Assembly (NCBI GenBank): GCA_947493995.1
Contig: CANLTJ010000004.1
Coordinates: 186,001 to 250,000 of the forward strand
DNA: 64,000 bases
Source of the DNA: an uncultured Arachnia sp.
GTDB taxonomy: Bacteria > Actinomycetota > Actinomycetes > Propionibacteriales > Propionibacteriaceae
Direction: 5' to 3'
The translations under genes were made by a program, and so were the position numbers. The notes below the pieces were generated by a model that searched no databases, had not been told where the DNA came from, and saw nothing but the letters and a program-made list of their open reading frames with translations. Shown here one piece after another: positions 40,258 to 48,652 of this stretch (its first letter is position 1; every line of letters starts with the position of its first letter).

Positions 40258-41831
40258 CACAGCACCGCCTGTTCGGGTTCGGGAAGATGGTCGATGTCGA
40301 GAGTGCCGGAGAAGATCCACTGGTCCAGTGCGGTTTGTCGTACCTGGGCGCCGTAGAGGATGGGCCACAGGCCGATCCAGCGGTTCTTGATGAACAACTC
40401 CAGCAGGCCGCTGGCGCGTTCGACGTCGACGACCTCCTCATGCAGCGCCAGGCCAGCCGCGCGGGATGCGCAGAAGCCACCCTGGCAGGGCCCCATGCCC
40501 ATGCGGGTCAGGCGGCGGATGTCGTCGAAGTTCGCGCGCGGGCGGGCGTGCAATTCCTCCACATAACTGCTGCGAGTCATCAGTTCGCATTCACAGATGA
40601 TCTGTTCATCCATGCGGTCCGCCTCGCGCTCCTCCAGGCGGTGGGTGACAAGGTAGGTCTTGCCCGGCTCCGACTTTGGTACGGCCTCCTCAGCGGTGTG
40701 GCAGGGGCGTTTGTCTCCCAGTTGTTCGCACATGTCGTCAACGACGTTCTCGGCCATCAGGCGGTAGGTGGTGAGTTTGCCGCCGGTGATGGTCAGCAGG
40801 CCCTTCAATCCGTCGCGCTCGTGGTGATCGATGATGCTCATGCCGCGGCTCATGTGGCGGGTGTCGGTGGCCGAGACTCGCGTGTCCTTCACCAGCGGAC
40901 GGGCACCCGCCCACGCGTGCACCGCCCGGGCGTTCCGGAAGCCGGGGACCAGCGCTTCGCCGGCATCCATCATCTCCTGCACCTCGTCGGCGGGGATGGT
41001 GAGCTTGTCAGCGTCGGATGCCTTGACGTCGGTGGTGCCGATGATGCTGACGGTGTGGACGGGGACGAGGATGTCGCCGTCGGTGGGGTAGATGCAGCGG
41101 TTGACGACGGTGTTCACCAGCCGGTGGTTCATCGCGATCATGATCCCGCGCCCGGGCACCACCTCGACGTCGTGGCAGCCGGCCATCGCCGCGATCTCAC
41201 CGGACCAGGGTCCGCCGCAGTTGATGACGAAGGTGCAGTCGATGTGGACGTCCTCGCCAGACTTGCGATCGTGGGCACGGACGCGGCGCACCTGGTCGTC
41301 GTCGCGGTCGATGCCCGTGACCTCGTGATAGGGGAGTATCTGGGCGCCGTAGGCCTTCGCCGAGTTCGCGGCGCCCCACGTCATCTGCCAGCCGTCGACC
41401 GCACCGTCCTCGACGGCGATCGCGCGCGAAATGCCCGGATTGAGCCGGGGCTCCTGGCGCAGCGCTTGGGCGACGGGGATCTCCTCGGCGGGGACCTTCG
41501 ACGCCGTCGCGCCTGCGAGGAACTTGTCCGGGAACTCCGGGTCGTCGCCCGGGGTGGAGACGAAAAGGCCGCCGGTGGTCTCCACGGCGTCGGCGTGGAT
41601 GCGCGTGACGATGGCGTTCTCCTCCGCGCACTCGGTGGCCGATCTGGGGTCACTGACCACGTAGCGACCTCCGGAGTGCAACAGTCCGTGGTAGCGGCCG
41701 GTGGTGCCCTGGGCCAGGTCGGCCCGATCCAACAGCACGGTGCGGTAGCCGCGCATGGCGACATCCCGCACCACTCCGGCGCCCGTGGCGCCACCGCCGA
41801 TTACCACGACATCGGTGTCGATCGTTCTCAC
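40257..41831 (-). CDS. glpA: Anaerobic glycerol-3-phosphate dehydrogenase subunit A
   Basis: Catalytic flavoprotein that oxidises glycerol 3-phosphate to dihydroxyacetone phosphate in anaerobic respiration. The FAD motif VVVIGGGATGAGVVRD opens the 524-residue protein. The C-terminal region has a BFD-like [2Fe-2S] Cys set (CECELMTRSS, GPCQGGFC). ATG 41831 is preceded by AGGAGG. It is the first gene of glpABC; the 391-base region upstream would hold the promoter. Confidence 0.95.
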   Translation of the reverse strand: MRTIDTDVVVIGGGATGAGVVRDVAMRGYRTVLLDRADLAQGTTGRYHGLLHSGGRYVVSDPRSATECAEENAIVTRIHADAVETTGGLFVSTPGDDPEFPDKFLAGATASKVPAEEIPVAQALRQEPRLNPGISRAIAVEDGAVDGWQMTWGAANSAKAYGAQILPYHEVTGIDRDDDQVRRVRAHDRKSGEDVHIDCTFVINCGGPWSGEIAAMAGCHDVEVVPGRGIMIAMNHRLVNTVVNRCIYPTDGDILVPVHTVSIIGTTDVKASDADKLTIPADEVQEMMDAGEALVPGFRNARAVHAWAGARPLVKDTRVSATDTRHMSRGMSIIDHHERDGLKGLLTITGGKLTTYRLMAENVVDDMCEQLGDKRPCHTAEEAVPKSEPGKTYLVTHRLEEREADRMDEQIICECELMTRSSYVEELHARPRANFDDIRRLTRMGMGPCQGGFCASRAAGLALHEEVVDVERASGLLELFIKNRWIGLWPILYGAQVRQTALDQWIFSGTLDIDHLPEPEQAVL

Positions 41832-42222
41832 TGAGTCCTCCTGCTCACGCGCTCTCCGTCACACCGTTGTTCAGGATGGGCACCAGACTACGAGCGAACG
41901 CGCTCAAGCGGGGCGAATAGCACCAACGTGCAGGGTGGTCGAAGCTTCGAGTCGCGACCGTTCACGCCTTCCCATTTCCAAGACGCTCTGGTTGTACTTG
42001 TCGGTCGCGAGGTTTCCCATTTCTCGTTCCGCGGTGGCACCGCCATCGTGCTGGGTGTGGTCCTCGCGGCGTTTGTGCGCTGCTGAAGTAGACCATGTAG
42101 GGCGTCCGCTGAGGCTGATCGGCTGTGCTATATCAAGCTCCTTGAGGTGACCTGTTCGGCGTGATGTCCGGGGCGAAGTCTAGGATTGACCTCATCCAAT
42201 TCCGACGTCCCAGGAACTCCCG
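41832..42222. promoter_or_regulatory. 391-bp divergent intergenic region with two small palindromes
   Basis: This gap separates glpA from the PH-domain gene and must hold both promoters. GAGCG-AACG-CGCTC at 41892-41905 and the perfect 12-mer TCGAAGCTTCGA at 41939-41950 are the symmetric sites I can see. Either could bind a glycerol-3-phosphate-responsive regulator, but nothing shows which. I see no gene in it. Confidence 0.35.
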
Positions 42223-42603
42223 ATGAGTGCAGAACTCTCACCAATCACCGCGTGGACCTTTCAGTCAGAGATTGCAATCCCCAAGGACATTGGCCCAATT
42301 CTCGTTGCCGGGGAACAGCCGATCGCTGCCTACAAGACGTTCCGTGACTCGGCAGTGTTCACGGATCGGCGCCTGGTGGTCCGGGATGCACAGGGAATGA
42401 CGGGCAAGAAGGTCGAGATGTACTCAATTCCATATTCGTCCATCAACATGTGGTCGTCGGAAAACGCCGGCACGTTCGACTTCAACTCCGAGATAGAACT
42501 TTGGACCCGTGCCGGCCACATCAAGATCAACCTCGGCAAGGGCGTGGATGTTCGCAAGCTGGATCACTTGATTGCGCACGTCGTCCTGGGCGGGGGCCGG
42601 TAA
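42223..42603 (+). CDS. Bacterial PH-domain protein (bPH_1/DUF1696 type)
   Basis: A 126-residue cytoplasmic protein made of a single pleckstrin-homology-like domain. It shows the pattern DSAVFTDRRLVVRDAQGMTGKK, then SIPYSSINMWSSENAG and SEIELWTRAGHIKINLGKGVD, as in YdaG/DUF1696 proteins of known PH fold. It has no membrane span. Function of the family is unknown. A monocistronic gene next to a gene-remnant region. Confidence 0.85.
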   Translation: MSAELSPITAWTFQSEIAIPKDIGPILVAGEQPIAAYKTFRDSAVFTDRRLVVRDAQGMTGKKVEMYSIPYSSINMWSSENAGTFDFNSEIELWTRAGHIKINLGKGVDVRKLDHLIAHVVLGGGR

Positions 42604-42639
42604 TCTGTGGAGCAACTGCTCATGACGTTCCGCCAACGC

Positions 42640-42779
42640 ACCAAGAATGAACCCGAGCACCACCGGTCCGGCAGGAATCCCCTCCTCACTCGTCGCAGAG
42701 TTTAGTTCGCACTCACCACCGACGAGACCCGTATGGCCAAGTGGATGATGGTGACAATGATGTCCGGATGTCCCTCGAA
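42640..42779 (-). pseudogene. Decayed internal fragment of a tctA-like gene
   Basis: Two blocks match the intact tctA further along in the same order and orientation. Bases 42640-42678 match 44862-44900 with one mismatch in 39. Bases 42705-42779 align with about 45060-45149, with a few substitutions and small indels. The roughly 160 bases of tctA between them are missing here. On the minus strand the blocks still spell MVLGFILGALAE and HPDIIVTI, as in the intact protein. Confidence 0.8.
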
Positions 42780-42803
42780 GGACCCCCAGGATTCAGTTTG
42801 ATG

Positions 42804-42829
42804 TGTACGTCCTTGTACGGCAGTGTACA
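42804..42829 (+). promoter_or_regulatory. Three TGTAC boxes at exact 10-bp spacing (antitoxin operator candidate)
   Basis: TGTAC occurs at 42804, 42814 and 42824, each containing the palindrome GTAC, one helical turn apart. The last box is 9 bases before the antitoxin ATG. Autoregulation by antitoxin binding to repeated short palindromes next to the promoter is normal for Phd/VapB operons. Confidence 0.6.
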
Positions 42830-42837
42830 ATTTCGAC

Positions 42838-43128
42838 ATGTCAACAATCAGTGTGAGCGCCGCAAGGCAGACTTTGCCAGAGCAGCTCGACCGAGTCGAG
42901 GCAGGGGACGAGGTGTCCATCACCAGGCACGGCCGAGTGGTCGCAGTGCTGGTCCGTCCCGATGTACTCAAGGCGCGACGCGCGTCCGGGGCGTGGGCCG
43001 AGGCGGACAGAATCGGGCAGCTGCTGGAGGCCGCCTCCCGGGATAACACCCGGCCGTCGGCTGTGATCGCTCCGGACCGTGCGGAAGAGTTGATCGATGC
43101 TGTCCAGCGCAATCGGTCCATCCGGTGA
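42838..43128 (+). CDS. Antitoxin of the Phd/YefM family
   Basis: A 96-residue DNA-binding antitoxin. The N-terminus MSTISVSAARQTLPEQLDRVEAGDEVSITRHGRVVAVLVRP shows the Phd/YefM fold, and the C-terminal tail would wrap the toxin. ATG 42838 aligns with the usual MSTxSVSxAR opening; an ATG five codons earlier lies inside the operator and is unlikely. It overlaps the toxin gene by one to four bases. Confidence 0.88.
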   Translation: MSTISVSAARQTLPEQLDRVEAGDEVSITRHGRVVAVLVRPDVLKARRASGAWAEADRIGQLLEAASRDNTRPSAVIAPDRAEELIDAVQRNRSIR

Positions 43129-43544
43129 TGCCGGTCACAGCCTTCGACGCGGACGTGCTCATCTACGCCGTCGCGGTCGACCACCCCATGGGGCTGCCGG
43201 TCGCGCGGCTGTTTTCCGAGGAAGAGGAGTTCGTGGGCATCGGCTCAGTCCTGCTGCTGCCGGAAGTGCTGACCAAGCCGATGCGCGACGACCCGGCTTC
43301 CGCGGAGGTCAGTGGGTTGCTGGGCCTGCTTGGACGGCTCGACCTGCGGCCGTTCGACGTGGCGACGGCGCGGCTTGCAGTCGCGTTGGCCGTCGCCTAT
43401 CGGTTGCCGGCGGCGGATGCTGCTCATCTCGCCACGGCAGTCGCCTCTGGGGCTGACCGGTTCCTCACCAACAACCGCAGGGACTTCTCCCGGGCAATAG
43501 ACGAGATCGAGGTCATCTACCCGGAGGATCTGCTCACGTCATAG
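43125..43544 (+). CDS. VapC-type PIN-domain toxin
   Basis: A PIN-domain ribonuclease (138-139 residues), the toxin partner of the preceding antitoxin. Acidic residues of the active site are visible: Asp in TAFDADVLIY, Glu in LLLPEVLTK, Asp in AADAAHLATA and Asp in ADRFLTNN. Translation may begin at GTG 43125 (GTGA overlap) or ATG 43128 (TGATG overlap). VapC toxins cut tRNA or rRNA; the target here is unknown. Confidence 0.88.
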   Translation: MMPVTAFDADVLIYAVAVDHPMGLPVARLFSEEEEFVGIGSVLLLPEVLTKPMRDDPASAEVSGLLGLLGRLDLRPFDVATARLAVALAVAYRLPAADAAHLATAVASGADRFLTNNRRDFSRAIDEIEVIYPEDLLTS

Positions 43545-43657
43545 AAGAAGGCGAACCTCATGGTCGTCACGGCGCGTCGGTAGTTTCGGGAAGCACCGTG
43601 AGGCCGTGACCGCGGTGATTGCACACCTCCTCGCCGGCACCCTCCCGCCCGGGGCCA

Positions 43658-44683
43658 TCACCACTTGAATCGTGCCAACGCGATGCTTCGTCGTTGCCAG
43701 GAGTACGTGAGCCACAACCCGCGGTCGACCACGGCTAGACTCGGATAAGAGTATTCGCCATCTCCGGAGGTCACCACACCAGTGGCTGTAGCGTTGGACG
43801 GTTTCCCGTCGCTGACAGGATCACCTCCGCGCGCGGTGTCTGCGCCATCGACAACGACGTCGTTTTGATGCCAGGTGATCCCGTCGTCGTGTGACTCAGA
43901 CAGCAGAAGAGTGGACCGGGCACCCCAGTCGGCGGTGTTTTCGTTGTGGCAGGCGATGATGCGCCCATCAGGAAGGCTCACAGCGGCCATGCCGCTGTTG
44001 TTGTTGGGTAGGCCTGTGGGTTCGAGCGGTGGCCACGAGTACGGGTCGGTTGTGGCGCTTCGAAAAACTGTGCCGGCCGTGCTTCTGGCCAGGGCGATAA
44101 AAGTCCCGTCGGGCAACCGCGTGAGGCACGGTTGGATACAACCGGCGCCGCGCACCGACGAGTGATCCAGTGGAACCTCGATGCGCTCCCATGTCCGGCC
44201 AAGGTCTGCGCTGATGTCCATGAAGCAGTCCCACCGTGGTGTTCGCCACTCCTCGACCGATCCTGGCGCAACCCATAGGTCGCCAGTCCACAGCGGTGCC
44301 TGCCGCACCGGTCCACGACCACCGGAAGTGTCACCCGGGACCATCTCCCGGGGCGCTGTCCAGTTGAGGCCGGAGTCATCGGAGTGGCAAACCCATGTAG
44401 TCCATTCGTCGATGCGCCAACCCCTCTTGAAGAACAACCACAGCCGTTCGTCCGGGCCGGAGGCAAGGACGGGGTTCCAGTGTGGCAATGGGTCCCGCGG
44501 AGCCACAGGTGTGATCGTTTGTGCGGCTACGGAGGAGTGGAGCAGATGAATGGTCGTCTCGGAGGCGCCTTCGTGGGACCCGGCGAACCAGGCGACGAGG
44601 AAAGTGGTGTGGTTCAACACCAACAATGAGCTCGCATGGACTTGGGTACCCGATTGAGCTGGAAAGAGGAGACACTGGCTCAT
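43658..44683 (-). CDS. Sialidase-fold (BNR_2) protein, cytoplasmic
   Basis: A 341-residue six-bladed propeller protein of the BNR_2 type. Three Asp-box-like motifs are visible: SDDSGLNWT, SADLGRTWE and SHDDGITWH. SVEEWRTPRWD, GGRGPVR and LPNNNSGM are further family signatures. It has no signal peptide, so it acts on an imported substrate. It is the last gene of the tctC-tctB-tctA run, four bases after tctA. Relatives include sialidases but also glycosidases or lyases on uronic or rhamnosyl substrates, so the activity is uncertain. Confidence 0.8.
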   Translation of the reverse strand: MSQCLLFPAQSGTQVHASSLLVLNHTTFLVAWFAGSHEGASETTIHLLHSSVAAQTITPVAPRDPLPHWNPVLASGPDERLWLFFKRGWRIDEWTTWVCHSDDSGLNWTAPREMVPGDTSGGRGPVRQAPLWTGDLWVAPGSVEEWRTPRWDCFMDISADLGRTWERIEVPLDHSSVRGAGCIQPCLTRLPDGTFIALARSTAGTVFRSATTDPYSWPPLEPTGLPNNNSGMAAVSLPDGRIIACHNENTADWGARSTLLLSESHDDGITWHQNDVVVDGADTARGGDPVSDGKPSNATATGVVTSGDGEYSYPSLAVVDRGLWLTYSWQRRSIALARFKW

Positions 44684-44687
44684 TGAT

Positions 44688-46184
44688 TCACTGCGCCTCG
44701 CTGACAGAAGACTCGGAGCGCTTCTTGAGCGAACTGCTGATCACCGGCCAGAGCAGGGAGCCAAGGGCCAGTACGAGCAGGACGGTGGCAATGGGTCTGG
44801 TCAGGAACTCGAATGGCGAGCCGATGAGCATGGCGCGACGCAGGTTGGATTCCGCCAGTGGACCAAGAATGAACCCAAGCACCACCGGTCCGGCAGGAAT
44901 ACCCACCCGCCGCAGAACAAGTCCGAAAGCTCCGAACAGCAACATCTGGACGGCTGTCATGATGTTGTTGGTGGTGGCGTAGGTGCCCACGATGCAAAAG
45001 ACGATGATCGCCCCCCAAATCCACTGTGGCCTGAGATCAAGTAGCTTGGTCATGCCTTTGGTTCGCACCAAGCTCACCACCGTGGAGACCAGTGTGGCCA
45101 AGAGCATGATGGCGACGATGGTGACAATGATGTCCGGACGTCGCTCGAACAACGAGGGTCCGGGCTGGATGCCCCAGATGATCATGGATCCGAGCATGAT
45201 GGCCATCACGGAGTCCCCCGGTATGCCCAGAGACAGGGTTGTGGTCAAGGCGCCACCGAGAGTGGAACTGGAAGCGGTGTCTGCCCCGACGAGGCCCTCC
45301 ATAGACCCCTTCCCGAACTCTTCCGGATGCTTGGAGATGGCCTTGGCCCGGTTCCAACCGACGAGTCCAGCTATGTCTCCACCGGCTGCTGGAACAACGC
45401 CAAGAACAGCTCCGAGCGCTCCTGACTGAGCCATGGGCTTCATCACGCCCTTGAGCTCGGTCTTGTTTGGCCACCATCGTCCGATGGACGAGATCGGCTT
45501 GTTCCTGTTCTTGCGGTGGGTGAGGATTTGGTCCAGAACTTCTGTGATCCCGAACAACCCGATGATCAGGGCTATGAAGTTGAAACCACCCGTGAGTTCG
45601 GCCTGACCGAACGCGAAACGTGCGTCGCCCGTGATGGGGTCGAGGCCCATGATGGCAAGGGCGATACCCAGCAATCCAGCGAGGATGCCCTTGGCCAGCG
45701 ACTGCGAACTGATGGAGATGATCACTGTCAGGCCAAAACAGACGAGAGCGAACATCTCGAACGGGCCGAACCTGAGAGCGAACGCAGCAATGGGTTGGGC
45801 AAGGAATATCAGCACAAGCATCGACATGAGGATGCCGACGGTGGTTGCGATGGCGGAGATGGACAGTGCCAATCCGGCTTCACCCTTGCGGGCCATAGGG
45901 TAGCCGTCGAGACTCGTCGCCACGGCAGCTGGCGTACCGGGAGTATTGACCAGAATCGAGGGGATGCGGTCCCCGTACTGCGCAGAAACGTAGATGGCCA
46001 ACAGCATGGCCAAGCCCTGGGCGGGCTCCAGAGTCAGCGTGAAGCTGGTGGCAAGGGCCACGGCCATGGAGATGGTGATGCCGGGAAAGACACCAACGAG
46101 CAGCCCGAGACCAAGGCCGATGAAGAAGCACAGGATGGCAGTCGGCTCTGCAAGCGCCGAGAGGCCTTCAATGATCGGGTTCAC
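44688..46184 (-). CDS. tctA: Tripartite tricarboxylate transporter, large permease TctA
   Basis: Large membrane subunit of a TTT-family importer for a carboxylate. The 498-residue protein has about 11-12 hydrophobic segments and TctA signatures such as GLLVGVFPGITISMAVAL and NTPGTPAAVATSLDGYP, with a repeat near GAVLGVVPAAGGDIAG. GTG 46184 overlaps the tctB stop (GTGA); the longer frame overlaps tctB and is rejected. A decayed copy of part of this gene lies 2 kb away. Confidence 0.94.
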   Translation of the reverse strand: MNPIIEGLSALAEPTAILCFFIGLGLGLLVGVFPGITISMAVALATSFTLTLEPAQGLAMLLAIYVSAQYGDRIPSILVNTPGTPAAVATSLDGYPMARKGEAGLALSISAIATTVGILMSMLVLIFLAQPIAAFALRFGPFEMFALVCFGLTVIISISSQSLAKGILAGLLGIALAIMGLDPITGDARFAFGQAELTGGFNFIALIIGLFGITEVLDQILTHRKNRNKPISSIGRWWPNKTELKGVMKPMAQSGALGAVLGVVPAAGGDIAGLVGWNRAKAISKHPEEFGKGSMEGLVGADTASSSTLGGALTTTLSLGIPGDSVMAIMLGSMIIWGIQPGPSLFERRPDIIVTIVAIMLLATLVSTVVSLVRTKGMTKLLDLRPQWIWGAIIVFCIVGTYATTNNIMTAVQMLLFGAFGLVLRRVGIPAGPVVLGFILGPLAESNLRRAMLIGSPFEFLTRPIATVLLVLALGSLLWPVISSSLKKRSESSVSEAQ

Positions 46185-46687
46185 AATGGCACCTTCAGGA
46201 GCAGTTGGAACACGGAGTAGAGCAGGACGCCTATGATGGCCGGGAACAGCAGAAGCGAAGTCCACTTCCGGAGGCCGTAGATCCAGTTGAGGCAGAGCAG
46301 GAACAGTGGACCGAGGACCACAAAACTGATCCCCAGGTTCCATGCGAACAGCACCACGGCAATACCGGCCAACGTTGTGAACATCTGAATCCAACCCACA
46401 CGCTGGGATGCCTCCACGTCACGATCAATCTTGACACCCAGCAGAGCGTTGATCAGCATCCAGAGGCCACACACAATCACTCCGGTGGCTATCGCCGTCG
46501 GCCACCAACGCGGATCGATCCCACCCGTCTCGTTTCGCACCTGGATACCACGAGCCGCCATCAGCATCCACAACCCGAAAGCGAGAACCACCGCAGCAGC
46601 GATTCTCTCCATGCCTGGAGCAGTCGTCGCCGCGGTGGTTTCAACCGTGTCCTCATGTGGACCAGTCAGGTCATCGGCCTCGGACAT
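46181..46687 (-). CDS. tctB: Tripartite tricarboxylate transporter, small permease TctB
   Basis: Small membrane subunit of the TTT importer: 168 residues with four hydrophobic segments, a polar N-terminal tail of about 28 residues and the GIDPRWWPTAIATGVIV region typical of TctB. The ATG at 46687 overlaps the tctC stop by one base (TGATG). It lies between tctC and tctA in a fully coupled operon. Confidence 0.9.
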   Translation of the reverse strand: MSEADDLTGPHEDTVETTAATTAPGMERIAAAVVLAFGLWMLMAARGIQVRNETGGIDPRWWPTAIATGVIVCGLWMLINALLGVKIDRDVEASQRVGWIQMFTTLAGIAVVLFAWNLGISFVVLGPLFLLCLNWIYGLRKWTSLLLFPAIIGVLLYSVFQLLLKVPL

Positions 46688-47649
46688 CAATTGTCCATGA
46701 GCTCCGCGAAGCGTTCGGCCTCGGCCTCGGCGAATTCGGTGAACTCTTCCGAGTCGCGATACACGACGAGGTTGCCACTGGAGGTGATGATGTCCTGGTA
46801 TGACTCCTGCTCAACGGCTTCCGCTATCGCGTCCTCGAGGGTGTTGTGGACATCCTCGGGTAGTCCTTGGGGTGCGTAGATGCCGCCCCACCCACCGATC
46901 TCGATGTCCACGCCCTGTTCCGCAGCGGTCGGAACGTCAGGCAGCTCGGGGTGGCGTTCGGAGTGGAAGATGGCGAGGACCTTGAGATTGCCGTCGGCGA
47001 GGTTTTGTTTGACCTCGTTCACTCCCGACGCCGCGGCGTCGACTTGGCCACCGAGTACTGCTGCGACGGCGGGTGCCCCGCCGTCGAATGGGACGGACTG
47101 AATCTGGGCACCGGTCTCCTCGGCCAGGGATTCGCCGGTGAGTTCCCAGATGGAACCTGCGCCAGAGTTAGACACGGTCATTTCCTCCGTCTGAGCGGCT
47201 TCCACGAACTCTTCCAGAGTGTTGTAGGGGCTGTCAGCCGGAACGGACAGGACCCCCGGGCCCAGCATGATCTGACCCAGCATGTCGTAGTCACTGGGCT
47301 GGATGTCGTAGTTCATCGAGCCCAGCATCGCGATCTCGACGGGCCCGAAACCAATTGTGTAGCCGTCGGCGGGTTGATCCTTGACATACAACATCGCGGT
47401 GGATCCCGATGCGCCAGGGCGATTCTCAACGATGATGGATTGTCCCAGGATGGGCTCCATGGCGCTGGCGAGGGCTCGTGAAGAGAGGTCTGAACCGCCG
47501 CCGGCGGCCGCCTGCACGATGAGGGTGATGTCGTCGTTCGGATAATCGCTGCCGCCCTCCTCTCCGGGGTCGGTGCTGCCCGCGCTGCAGGCGCCAAGAG
47601 TGAGCGCTGTCGCCGCAGCGGCGGCGAGAATGGCTGATTTACGCTTCAT
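46687..47649 (-). CDS. tctC: Tripartite tricarboxylate transporter substrate-binding lipoprotein TctC
   Basis: Extracytoplasmic binding protein of the TTT importer. The signal peptide ends in the lipobox LGAC with Cys21. The 320-residue body shows ITLIVQAAAGGGSDLSSR and ENRPGASGSTA, the carboxylate-binding signatures of the TctC/BugT family. The ligand is probably an organic acid or acidic sugar. ATG 47649 overlaps the end of the aldolase gene by eleven bases. Confidence 0.93.
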   Translation of the reverse strand: MKRKSAILAAAAATALTLGACSAGSTDPGEEGGSDYPNDDITLIVQAAAGGGSDLSSRALASAMEPILGQSIIVENRPGASGSTAMLYVKDQPADGYTIGFGPVEIAMLGSMNYDIQPSDYDMLGQIMLGPGVLSVPADSPYNTLEEFVEAAQTEEMTVSNSGAGSIWELTGESLAEETGAQIQSVPFDGGAPAVAAVLGGQVDAAASGVNEVKQNLADGNLKVLAIFHSERHPELPDVPTAAEQGVDIEIGGWGGIYAPQGLPEDVHNTLEDAIAEAVEQESYQDIITSSGNLVVYRDSEEFTEFAEAEAERFAELMDN

Positions 47650-48529
47650 GGGAGACTCCTTGTGGTGGGTACTTGTTGGCGAGATCGACGACGGCGGCGA
47701 TCTTCTTCTGGGTTGATTGGTCAGGGCCGTCGATGGTCATGCGGCACGTGCCGCCGTTGAGACCTTGCAGGTCCAGCGCATGCTTGAGGTTGGCGATACT
47801 GGGTCCCAGTACGGGAACGATGCCGGTGATGGTCTGTTGAGCCCTTGAAACTGCTTGCTCGTCGCCGTTCGCCATCGCATCGCGAAGAGCGTTCCATGGA
47901 CGGGGGCATGCGCCACTCACCCCTGAGACACTGCCATAGCCGCCGACCGCCATGACACCGGGGATATCGGCATCGTTGCCTGACCACAGTTTGAAGCCCT
48001 GAGGTGCGTGATCGAGATACTCCTTGACTCGGGTGGAAGCCGTGGCTGAAACCTTGATACCGGAGATCCCGGACTTCAGGACCTCTGGGAGTTCCTCGGG
48101 TGGGAGGTCCGTCAAGGCGACGTCAGGAAAGACATAGCCGTAAAGTTCGCCGTCGCACGCCTCCTTGATTGCTGCCCAATGCCGCAGAATTCCTTGCGTG
48201 CTGGCGGCCAAGTAGTAGGGGGTGAGTGCTGCAAACCTCTCGGCCCCCAAGTTCTTGGCCGTCCTTGTCAGCCTGATTGATTGGGCCGTGCTGTGCGATC
48301 CGACGTGGACCACAGTCCTGTCTGGACCGAAGGTGTCGAGACACGACTCGACAAGCAAAGCATGCTCCTTCGCGGTCAATGCAAGAAACTCGCCAGTGGT
48401 GCCAGCAACGAACACCCCATCCACAAGGTCCACCAGTCGATGGAGATTGCGACGAAAGGCATCAACGGACACGTCTCCATTGGGCGCGAACGGTGTCGTG
48501 AGGGCTGAGAGGACTTCCGGTACTGACAT
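47639..48529 (-). CDS. DapA/NanA-family aldolase (class I)
   Basis: A 296-residue TIM-barrel lyase of the dihydrodipicolinate synthase / N-acetylneuraminate lyase family. The pyruvate-binding GTTGEF loop (residues 43-48), the catalytic Tyr132 in YVFP and the Schiff-base Lys159 in GIKVSA are present. The Arg that dihydrodipicolinate synthases carry after the YxxP motif is replaced (FPDVAL), so it is not expected to make lysine precursors. As the first gene of the tct-sialidase operon it probably cleaves a keto acid derived from the imported compound. It is divergent from the GntR gene. Confidence 0.88.
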   Translation of the reverse strand: MSVPEVLSALTTPFAPNGDVSVDAFRRNLHRLVDLVDGVFVAGTTGEFLALTAKEHALLVESCLDTFGPDRTVVHVGSHSTAQSIRLTRTAKNLGAERFAALTPYYLAASTQGILRHWAAIKEACDGELYGYVFPDVALTDLPPEELPEVLKSGISGIKVSATASTRVKEYLDHAPQGFKLWSGNDADIPGVMAVGGYGSVSGVSGACPRPWNALRDAMANGDEQAVSRAQQTITGIVPVLGPSIANLKHALDLQGLNGGTCRMTIDGPDQSTQKKIAAVVDLANKYPPQGVSHEA

Positions 48530-48556
48530 TGGACCCCTTCTGCGATGTAGGCGGTC

Positions 48557-48576
48557 AACCGTTAACGGTTAACGGT
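48557..48576. promoter_or_regulatory. GntR operator candidate between the aldolase and gntR genes
   Basis: AACCGTTAACGGTTAACGGT contains the perfect 12-bp palindrome ACCGTTAACGGT (48558-48569) and a second overlapping GTTAACG. It lies 28 bases upstream of the aldolase start and 77 bases upstream of gntR, where a FadR-type GntR repressor would control both directions. Confidence 0.65.
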
Positions 48577-48652
48577 ACAGTAGCTGAACCGTAGCGGCGT
48601 GGACAAGAGGATGAAGATAACGTTTGAGTAACGTCGAGGTTTGGGAAGCACA

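Noticed and set aside
40287..41834. Open frame of 515 codons opposite glpA
   Set aside because: Shadow frame; glpA on the other strand has full family motifs and operon overlap.
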